From MGBC120314 sp051880495 (GTDB taxonomy: Bacteria; Bacillota; Clostridia; Lachnospirales; Lachnospiraceae), in the NCBI GenBank assembly GCA_051880495.1, contig JBJEOB010000072.1:1-12702 (forward strand): a stretch of 12,702 nt of DNA. Reading direction: 5' to 3'. This document shows, piece by piece, positions 7,378 through 12,702 of the stretch (the first letter of the stretch is position 1; every line of letters starts with the position of its first letter). Below the pieces are notes generated by a model, which saw only the letters and a list, made by a program, of their open reading frames with translations, ran no database searches and was not told the DNA's origin. Position numbers and translations under genes: made by a program.

Positions 7378-8688
7378 GTCATATGAAAGTGGAAATGCAA
7401 TAATGGTATGAAAAGTATTCAGGTTATCTTCATAATACATTTGAAGTGTACCTGAATATTTTTTTACTATGCGATTTATACTTTTGAGACCATAACCGTG
7501 ATTGATAGTGTTGTTTTCTTTTGTTGAGATAAGTTCTCCATGTGGTGAATATAAAGGTTTAACATGACATGAATTAATTATTGAAAAAACAATGGTAGAA
7601 TTTTTGGGGTATATGTTAAGTGTAATATTAGCATTATCACAATTTATGGCAGCCTCAAAGGAGTTGTCCAGCAGATTACAAATAAGTGATGTTAAGTCGT
7701 CTTCTGATAAGAAATTCACGGTATTCTTTCTAATATCAATTTCAAAATTCATATGATTTTCCTTGCTACGTTTGATGTATTGCGCAAGAATAGAGTTTAG
7801 CAATTCGTTATCGCAAACTTTTATTGGGGTTTGTAATGCCTCCATACCGGAAATGTTTCGTAAGTATTCATCAATTTTTTCCGTGTCTCCTGTTTTATTT
7901 AATATTGAAAGTGTATTAAGTAATTTACGTATGTCATGTATGAGAACGTTTTTGGTCTCATATTGTTTATTAATCATTTTATAGTATTTAATAGTGTCAC
8001 TTTCTTTTTGTAATTGCAATTTTAATACAGTGTATTCATCATTATTATGCTGAATGGAAGTGTAAATGGAAAATGAAATTAAGTTCGCGAATAAAAGCAG
8101 AAAACTACTGCCGATTATAAACAAGTTTGTTTTGCCATAGGTATTATATTCAAAATTAATTAGTATAAATGTTATCATTACACTGAAAGAAGTAAGAGGT
8201 ATGATGCTTAATGCCAGCATACATTCACTAGACTGGTGATTAGTATTATTTTTTTGTCGAAATAATAATATTAATCTTACGATAAAAAGGTATAAAGTCT
8301 TACTTAAAATTGCGAGTATTATTAAGTTTGTATAATTTTCCATGGTAACCGAAAAATCTGCTATAAATATTTTAAGCAGAGATAAGACTATCAGTTCACA
8401 TAATCCCATTATAATAGTGAGCATAGATGTGTGAAATAATGCAACAAGTTTGTTGCAATAATAGAATATTGTTATGAATAAATAAGTAGCTAAAAAAAAG
8501 GATAAGCCATTTGCAAAAGAATTATTATAAATAACAGTTACAAATGGTATGATATATAGAAAAATTACGCATGTTGAAGTAACGGCTTGTGAGTATCTGC
8601 GTTTAAATAGACTGTTGCAATATTGAAGCAGGATAATTGCTTCAACAATGTATATTAATGCATACAATACAATTTGTTCTAATAACAT
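7354..8688 (-). CDS. agrC: AgrC-like sensor histidine kinase (GHKL type)
   Basis: This 444-residue membrane kinase should detect the cyclic peptide made from the agrD product. About the first 215 residues contain six to seven hydrophobic segments, the usual peptide-sensing AgrC membrane domain. A helical region with His251 in LIHDIRKLLNTL is the phosphoacceptor. The GHKL ATPase part has the N box NLLDNSFEAA (338-347) and the G box HGYGLKSI (397-404), ending with the expected FPL strand near 432. It starts 6 nt after the agrA stop, so the two are co-transcribed as A then C. Codons are strongly A/T-biased compared with feoAB. The C-terminal codons contain the feoAB terminator, and the last 24 bases overlap the feoAB end. 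The Agr assignment rests on the adjacent agrB and agrD genes as well as domain pattern. Confidence 0.9.
   Translation of the reverse strand: MLLEQIVLYALIYIVEAIILLQYCNSLFKRRYSQAVTSTCVIFLYIIPFVTVIYNNSFANGLSFFLATYLFITIFYYCNKLVALFHTSMLTIIMGLCELIVLSLLKIFIADFSVTMENYTNLIILAILSKTLYLFIVRLILLFRQKNNTNHQSSECMLALSIIPLTSFSVMITFILINFEYNTYGKTNLFIIGSSFLLLFANLISFSIYTSIQHNNDEYTVLKLQLQKESDTIKYYKMINKQYETKNVLIHDIRKLLNTLSILNKTGDTEKIDEYLRNISGMEALQTPIKVCDNELLNSILAQYIKRSKENHMNFEIDIRKNTVNFLSEDDLTSLICNLLDNSFEAAINCDNANITLNIYPKNSTIVFSIINSCHVKPLYSPHGELISTKENNTINHGYGLKSINRIVKKYSGTLQMYYEDNLNTFHTIIAFPLSYDSHPYPAN
7416..7465 (+). terminator. rho-independent terminator for feoAB, inside agrC
   Basis: A perfect 9-bp stem (TATTCAGGT at 7416-7424, ACCTGAATA at 7450-7458) is extended by an inner CTTCA/TGAAG stem (7428-7432 with 7442-7446) and followed by seven T residues at 7459-7465. 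It lies 38 nt after the feoAB stop and inside the last codons of agrC on the opposite strand, so the same bases serve both as terminator and as coding sequence. Confidence 0.75.
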
Positions 8689-8694
8689 GGTTAG

Positions 8695-9399
8695 TTACCT
8701 CGTACTTTCTAAATATAGAAGATAGTTTTTTTTGAATTCCATATACTTTCTCTTTGTTAAATATGCGTGTGTGTTGTTGGAAAGTTTTATCTCAGTGTGG
8801 TTAAATGAAGTGACATGCTCAAAATTAATAATGAAGCTTTTGTGCGATTGAAAAAAGCATGGCATATCAAGTTTCTCTTTCCAATATGATAAAGGATGAA
8901 TTGATGTAAAAACTCCTGTGGTAGTATGTATATCAACTTTATGTCCGTAAGCCTCAATCATAATAATCTTTTTCGTAAGAACAGTAATTGTCTCATTCTT
9001 AGTTTCTATAACTATCTTCTTTATAGAAGAATTATATGTTTTCAAGGCTTCTTTAAAATTTTTTATAAAGCGTGTTTTATCCAATGGTTTTGATAAGTAA
9101 CGGAAAACATGAAATCGCATGGCATCATCTAAATATTCTATGTATGATGTGGTGATTATAATAATACAGTCAGGGTTTTTCTTTTTTATCTCTCTTCCTA
9201 CGAAGATTCCATTCATTCCTCCCATTTCAATATCAAGGAAAAGAATGTCAGGAACGATGCTGCTAGATAGTAGCTGCTCGCCACTTGTGTATGTGTTACA
9301 GGATAAATGTTTGATGCCATTCAAAGTAAGATATTCATTAATGTAATTGGATATTTCAGAGATGGTGATGTTACTATCATCACATATTGCAATGTTCAT
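8695..9399 (-). CDS. agrA: AgrA-like LytTR response regulator
   Basis: A 234-residue response regulator that would be phosphorylated by the adjacent kinase and bind DNA through a LytTR domain. The receiver domain (1-~120) has acidic Asp7-Asp8, phosphoacceptor Asp56 in ILFLDIEMGGMNG, Thr83-Thr84 and Lys104 in YLSKPLD. Residues ~130-232 match LytTR (IIMIEAYGHKVDIHTT, FFQSHKSFIINFEHV, LTKRKYMEFKKNY). Its - strand ribosome binding site AGGGGGAA ends 8 nt before the ATG. A plausible promoter on the - strand has TTGCAC (9450-9455) and TAATAG (9426-9431) spaced 18 nt apart. It lies back to back with agrDB, unlike the common single agrBDCA operon. Confidence 0.92.
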   Translation of the reverse strand: MNIAICDDSNITISEISNYINEYLTLNGIKHLSCNTYTSGEQLLSSSIVPDILFLDIEMGGMNGIFVGREIKKKNPDCIIIITTSYIEYLDDAMRFHVFRYLSKPLDKTRFIKNFKEALKTYNSSIKKIVIETKNETITVLTKKIIMIEAYGHKVDIHTTTGVFTSIHPLSYWKEKLDMPCFFQSHKSFIINFEHVTSFNHTEIKLSNNTHAYLTKRKYMEFKKNYLLYLESTR

Positions 9400-9425
9400 T
9401 TATTTATTCCCCCTTATATATGTAA

Positions 9426-9455
9426 CTATTATTTCAAAAAAAACATAAAGTGCAA
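9426..9455 (-). promoter_or_regulatory. probable agrAC promoter
   Basis: Read on the - strand, TTGCAC (9450-9455) and TAATAG (9426-9431) are 18 nt apart. The -35 element is close to consensus, consistent with basal expression of the receptor pair without activation. Confidence 0.4.
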
Positions 9456-9481
9456 TCCCTATTAAGAAAAAATTCCCATAT

Positions 9482-9551
9482 ATGACGAAAAAATGTCGTT
9501 TCATGTCAGGCTTATAGAAATTTTTATAGGTACTTGTATAATTGAAAGTAC
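9482..9551 (+). promoter_or_regulatory. agrDB promoter with candidate AgrA-binding repeats
   Basis: A perfect -10 hexamer, TATAAT, is at 9537-9542, but no good -35 occurs 16-18 nt upstream, as expected of an activator-dependent promoter. Three short direct repeats, ATGAC (9482-9486), ATGTC (9493-9497) and ATGTC (9503-9507), are spaced 11 and 10 bases apart, about one helical turn, placing them around -40 to -65. LytTR regulators bind paired direct repeats in this position. A 6-bp inverted repeat, GTACTT (9530-9535) and AAGTAC (9546-9551), brackets the -10 and could be a further operator. The exact AgrA site is inferred. Confidence 0.45.
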
Positions 9552-9576
9552 AAAATATTCATACTGAAGAAACAGG

Positions 9577-9586
9577 AAGGAGGTGA
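9577..9586 (+). promoter_or_regulatory. strong ribosome binding site for agrD
   Basis: AAGGAGGTGA, a full match to the 16S rRNA anti-Shine-Dalgarno, ends 6 nt before ATG 9593. It is the main evidence that the short frame after it is translated. Confidence 0.85.
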
Positions 9587-9592
9587 CAAAGG

Positions 9593-9745
9593 ATGAAGAA
9601 AGATGATTTGATGAATAAGTGTGCAAAAACAATAACAAATGTTTTAACCAGCTATTTAAAATTAGATGCAAATTCGGCTTCATGCATAATTGTATATCAG
9701 CCTAAAACACCAGAAAATCTTAAAAAATTTAAAAAAGAAATTTAA
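9593..9745 (+). CDS. agrD: AgrD-like cyclic autoinducer peptide precursor
   Basis: A 50-residue peptide that fits the AgrD pattern in three parts. Residues 1-27 form a Lys-rich amphipathic N-terminal helix (MKKDDLMNKCAKTITNVLTS...). The core around NSASCIIVY (27-35) holds Cys31, which would form a thiolactone with Tyr35. The tail QPKTPENLKKFKKEI (36-50) has the Pro- and charge-rich recognition sequence removed by AgrB. The predicted signal is a five-residue ring Cys-Ile-Ile-Val-Tyr with an N-terminal tail of unknown length. The strong ribosome binding site and the agrB start 12 nt downstream support it. A second Cys at position 10 lies in the leader. The exact ring sequence is inferred by analogy with staphylococcal and clostridial AgrD. 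Confidence 0.9.
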   Translation: MKKDDLMNKCAKTITNVLTSYLKLDANSASCIIVYQPKTPENLKKFKKEI

Positions 9746-9757
9746 CGGAGTATATGT

Positions 9758-10342
9758 ATGGGGATTGTAAAATGGTTAATAGAAAAAGAGATGATTGATA
9801 AAGAAGACAAAGAGTTATATGAATATGCAATGTATAGTATAACAATATCTGTAGTTCCGCTCTTTTTATTTTTATTAATAAGTTTTCTATTAGGATATTT
9901 GAAGGAAAGTTTTTTTATTGTCTGGCCATTTATGATTTTAAGAAAATTTGCAGGCGGTTTTCACGCAAATTCAGTTATTAAATGTTTTGTATTTTCTAAT
10001 GTATTATTATTCTTAGGTCTATATGTGGTGGCTCAATGTAAATCTTTGGTATGGATATTTTATTTATTGGCAATAGCTACAGTATTGATATATTTTTTAA
10101 GCCCAATCGATAATGAACAATATGAATTAGGTTTTAAAGAAAAAAAGAAACTTAAAAGAATTTGTTTAGTAATTTTATCATTTTGTTATATCGGAATAAT
10201 AATATTTTATAATTTGGGTTATGTAAAATTGTCTACATCGATAAGTGTAGGAATAATATTGGTGGCGTTGTTGCAGGTGATATTTATTTTTAGTAAAATA
10301 TTTAGAAATAATAAAGGGAGGAAATTATATGGTAGAAATTAG
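9758..10342 (+). CDS. agrB: AgrB-like peptide-processing membrane endopeptidase
   Basis: A 194-residue integral membrane cysteine protease that cuts the C-terminal tail of AgrD and forms the thiolactone. The catalytic pair His69 and Cys76 lies in LRKFAGGFHANSVIKCF, with the same seven-residue spacing as His77/Cys84 of the staphylococcal enzyme. Hydrophobic segments occur near 26-47, 52-61, 76-93, 97-113, 131-148 and 156-175. Length is normal for the family (about 190-200). CGGAG at 9746-9750 lies 7 nt before ATG 9758. agrD precedes agrB, the reverse of the usual B-D order. The end of agrB overlaps the start of the following secreted hydrolase gene by 14 bases, implying co-translation. Confidence 0.95.
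   Translation: MGIVKWLIEKEMIDKEDKELYEYAMYSITISVVPLFLFLLISFLLGYLKESFFIVWPFMILRKFAGGFHANSVIKCFVFSNVLLFLGLYVVAQCKSLVWIFYLLAIATVLIYFLSPIDNEQYELGFKEKKKLKRICLVILSFCYIGIIIFYNLGYVKLSTSISVGIILVALLQVIFIFSKIFRNNKGRKLYGRN
10316..10322 (+). promoter_or_regulatory. ribosome binding site that fixes the hydrolase start at 10329
   Basis: GGGAGGA lies inside the agrB 3' end, 6 nt before ATG 10329. No comparable site precedes ATG 10420. This supports 10329 as the true start and therefore the existence of a frame break between the two. Confidence 0.75.
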
Positions 10343-11457
10343 AAAGAGTTTTTTTTGCATTATGTACCATTGCATTTGTAAGTTTAGTTTGCTTTTCCAT
10401 TACAGTTCGTGCTGATGAGATGAACCCTACTTACATCTATGAGGTAGATGATTATGGAAATAATAAGGTGGTTGGATTTGAGTATCAGGATGAAACATAT
10501 ATTTTTGAATATGATGACAGGGGTATTATTACATATATATGCGATAGTGAGGGCAACAGAATTGTCTATTATAATTGTGATGCATATGGAAATAATTTAG
10601 AAATTTGTTCAATGACTGAGTTGGGATGGGTGAATAATTCAGATGAGACGTTCATTGGTAATGTAAATAAGATGCGTTGGTTAGGTTATGAATATTGTGA
10701 TACAACCGATACATATGTAGTAGGAGAAAGGCATTACAGTGCCAGGGAACATAAATACACTGACGGGGTAGACAATTCATTTGCTTTTTCAGAAACTAAT
10801 CCTTTTCTAGCCTCAGAAGAAGAAATAATGGTAATGGATTCATATTATAATGATTTGGCTGCCGAAGAGTGGGCTGAAGCATTATTGGCAGATTCATCCT
10901 ATGGGGTAGCGTTAGGTTATTCAAACGGATGGTATAATGGACTATCTACGGTAGAATTACTTGCAAGATGTATTTTTGCAGAAGGTGGTACAGTTTATAC
11001 TAATGAAGAAAACGCAGTTGCATGGGTTATTTTGAACCGAGTACATAGTAGTTCGTTTCCAAGTACTCCTAGAGGAGTTATAACATCAGGAGATTTTGCA
11101 TCAATTACTGGACAGAGTGGAGCTACATTAAATGCAAGAGAACCTGCAGCAGACTACAGATGGAGACATTCAACATATCTTGCATGTCTTATGTTGACAA
11201 CAACAGACTCTACAGAGTGGAGAACACTGGTTCCAAGTGAAATAGGCGGTCAGCTGTTTTTCTATTCGTATACAACAGCGAAGATAAATGGAGGTGTACC
11301 GTTTTCCGGAACAAGTAGTAGTGGCTTATATTATAATTCAAGAAGAATAAAAAATGTTTATGTTTTAGGGTATGGTTCTGTAAGTTCATTTTCATCCTTG
11401 TTTTCACAATATAATCCTACAAATTACTCAAGAAACATATTCTATGATTATTATTGA
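10329..11457 (+). CDS. secreted RHS/YD-like protein with SleB-type cell-wall hydrolase domain, frame broken at T8
   Basis: As sequenced, ATG 10329 is one base out of frame with the main open frame (ATG 10420 to 11457, 345 codons). Removing one T from the run at 10349-10356 gives a continuous 375-residue protein beginning with a good signal peptide: MVEIRKSFF, a hydrophobic stretch, then cleavage near VRA-DE. Residues ~35-95 carry YD/RHS-like strands (EYDDRGIITYICDSEGNRI). Residues ~115-160 resemble an RHS-associated core (MRWLGYEY, ERHYSAREHKY, NSFAFSETNPF). Residues ~205-350 match SleB/Hydrolase_2 peptidoglycan hydrolases (LARCIFAEGG, AWVILNRVHSSSFPSTPRGVI, GDFASI) with likely catalytic Glu218. 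The protein should be exported and cut the cell wall. It overlaps agrB by 14 bases, so expression is likely quorum-controlled. If the T8 is real, the unshifted product is a 28-residue peptide ending at 10415. Alternatives are sequencing error or internal start at 10420 without export. Confidence 0.8.
10349..10356 (+). repeat. T8 homopolymer in the signal-peptide codons
   Basis: Eight consecutive T residues follow AAGAG in codons 7-9 of the frame starting at 10329. Seven T residues would join the signal peptide to the hydrolase frame; eight do not. Such tracts are typical sites of slipped-strand replication (phase variation) and of transcriptional slippage. Confidence 0.85.
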
Positions 11458-11471
11458 GGTTTAAGAATTAT

Positions 11472-12494
11472 ATGAAAAAAATAACATACATTTTACTGGT
11501 ACTGGTTTTATGCTTAAGCGGTTTGGGCTGTGGCAATTCCGGTCAAACGAATGAAAACACTGAAAAAACCGAAGTTGAAACATCTAAAGTTACTCTTGAA
11601 AAGATATTGTCGTGCGGTTATGTTAAACCGGATTCCAAGATATCTCTGGTAAATTGGAACATGAACCCATGCGTTGTAACAGAAGGAAGAGCTTTTTTCT
11701 ATCAGGATAATGTATGGAATGAAATGGACTCCGAAAACGGTATACGGGAAGTGTTTTCAGGTGAAAATTTCTGTGCACTCGATCAACAGGGGAAAATTCT
11801 GACTGATGCAGATGCTTTTGAAAGTTATGACGGGCTTCCGCTTACCACCGCAGCAATTAAATATAATGCGGAGCAAATGGTACGTGTATTAAATGATGAG
11901 AAAAATGATGAAAAACTTTCACTTCTTGGTGGAAATATCTTTACAAACAGCATTGTTTATCTCGATAATGGCTGCCTGAAAGTATTCAAGAACGGAGAAG
12001 GCAAGATTCTGTCAGATTCTATTGCTGTTTCTAAAATTTCAGGTAATTTTATCCTCACAGAGGATGGTGATGTTATCAGAATTACGTATAATGATTTTGA
12101 TGGTGATATAACAAATATTTATCTGAAAAAGGTTTCGACTGAAAAATATATTGATATTTCAGCCTGTGATACCGCACCCAGATGCATCGGTATACGGGAG
12201 GATGGTACTGTAAATCTATTATGGTCAGATGTTGAACTTAACCTGAATCTGGATATGGAAAATGCCAAGGCAGTGTCTATGGGGTTTCTCTATGCCGTTA
12301 TTCTTTGTGATGACGGACAAGTGAAGTTCAGATCATCGGATTATGACACGGAACAGGAAGTAATGGCACAATTAAATACCTTCGATGAAAAGGCAATAGA
12401 TATTACCTGTTATTCTAACAACGTGGCTGTTTTGTTTGAAAACGGTGATGTGGTAAAGCTTAGGTTTGACTGGGAACCTGCAGGAGGAAAATGA
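11472..12494 (+). CDS. lipoprotein with RCC1/BLIP-II-like repeats
   Basis: A 340-residue protein with a lipoprotein signal: MKKITYILLVLVLCLSGLGC, with Cys20 as the lipidated residue after a slightly unusual lipobox (SGLGC). A Thr/Glu-rich spacer (~24-38) leads to an all-beta region with repeated units of the RCC1/BLIP-II type: FCALDQQGKIL (100-110), FILTEDGDVIRI (193-204), CIGIREDGTVNLLW (238-251), YAVILCDDGQVKF (274-286) and VAVLFENGDVVKL (318-330). This suggests a surface beta-propeller used for binding. ATG 11472 is chosen; a TTG at 11454 is in frame but has no ribosome binding site. It follows the hydrolase stop by 14 nt and is probably in the same operon. Its base composition is less A/T-rich than the agr genes. 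A role as partner, inhibitor or protective factor for the hydrolase is speculation; it could be an unrelated surface lipoprotein. Confidence 0.75.
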   Translation: MKKITYILLVLVLCLSGLGCGNSGQTNENTEKTEVETSKVTLEKILSCGYVKPDSKISLVNWNMNPCVVTEGRAFFYQDNVWNEMDSENGIREVFSGENFCALDQQGKILTDADAFESYDGLPLTTAAIKYNAEQMVRVLNDEKNDEKLSLLGGNIFTNSIVYLDNGCLKVFKNGEGKILSDSIAVSKISGNFILTEDGDVIRITYNDFDGDITNIYLKKVSTEKYIDISACDTAPRCIGIREDGTVNLLWSDVELNLNLDMENAKAVSMGFLYAVILCDDGQVKFRSSDYDTEQEVMAQLNTFDEKAIDITCYSNNVAVLFENGDVVKLRFDWEPAGGK

Positions 12495-12544
12495 AATTTG
12501 CACAAGCTGCTGAATATAATATAAAAAGTCCCTTTTCGGAATAA
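12491..12544 (+). CDS. 17-codon frame coupled to the lipoprotein stop (doubtful)
   Basis: AGGAGG at 12482-12487 and an ATGA overlap with the lipoprotein stop give a textbook translational coupling signal, but the frame (MKFAQAAEYNIKSPFSE) stops after 17 codons. It may be the remnant of a lost downstream gene, or chance. No similarity is recognised. Confidence 0.2.
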   Translation: MKFAQAAEYNIKSPFSE

Positions 12545-12661
12545 TGTTCCCACTGAATAGCGACCTATAGCTATCAGTAGCATGAATAAACATTTCATTC
12601 TACATTATTAAACGGAACAATAAAAGAAAAATAAATTGATAAATATTAATTTGTGAGGATA

Positions 12662-12702
12662 ATGAAATCATACACCGATTTGTTTTTTATCGCTACAGAT
12701 CT
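12662..12702 (+). CDS. start of an unidentified gene, cut by the window end
   Basis: ATG 12662 is preceded by GTGAGGA at 12653-12659, and the frame (MKSYTDLFFIATDL) stays open to the end of the window. Fourteen codons are too few to identify a family. The 117 bases before it (12545-12661) show no convincing gene or T-tailed terminator. Confidence 0.4.
   Translation, partial: MKSYTDLFFIATD

Noticed and set aside
11454..11471. TTG start for the lipoprotein
   Set aside because: No ribosome binding site precedes it, and ATG 11472 gives a compact standard lipoprotein signal.

Overview
The window looks like chromosomal DNA of an anaerobic Firmicute of class Clostridia, most likely a Lachnospiraceae gut bacterium. 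The reasons are a low-GC composition, strong AGGAGG-type ribosome binding sites, a FeoA-FeoB fusion, a clostridial-style Agr peptide-signalling locus and a DUF939-type FUSC protein fused to a HAD domain. This placement is inference from gene content; no rRNA or tRNA gene is present.

Region 1 (about 1-4091, + strand) is a tight four-gene operon: a transglutaminase-like cysteine protease, two adjacent members of the AstE/AspA (M14-like) zinc deacylase family, and a six-helix FUSC/aromatic-acid-exporter-like membrane protein fused to a Cof-type HAD domain. The first deacylase has all its metal and catalytic residues. The second has lost two zinc ligands and the general base, and the HAD domain has lost its nucleophile and its motif IV Asp. 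The operon therefore appears to pair intact enzymes with degenerate, possibly regulatory or binding, relatives. A Nudix hydrolase on the - strand (4092-4550) abuts its end.

Region 2 (4551-5022) is non-coding but highly structured. It holds a roughly 200-bp imperfect palindrome that resembles a MITE, flanked by an 8-bp direct repeat. Next comes a 27-bp inverted repeat enclosing two tandem 25-bp copies, each with two perfect small palindromes. A good promoter (TTGACT-16-TATTAT) lies in the right arm just upstream of feoAB (5023-7377), the ferrous iron transporter.

Region 3 (7354-11457) is an A/T-rich accessory-type module carrying a complete agr quorum-sensing system in a divergent layout: agrA and agrC on the - strand, agrD and agrB on the + strand, with a 193-bp control region between. 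AgrD is a 50-residue peptide precursor with a recognisable Cys-containing core and the conserved charged tail. The + strand operon continues, overlapping agrB, into a secreted protein that joins an RHS/YD-repeat-like N-terminal part to a SleB-type cell-wall hydrolase domain. Its signal peptide is out of frame by one base at a run of eight T residues, so it is either phase-variable, rescued by slippage, or miscalled. A lipoprotein with RCC1/BLIP-II-like repeats follows (11472-12494).

The most interesting hypothesis is that the agr system controls a secreted peptidoglycan hydrolase of RHS-toxin-like design, with on/off switching at the T8 tract and the downstream surface lipoprotein as a candidate partner or protective factor. 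The window ends with a sparse stretch and the first codons of another gene.
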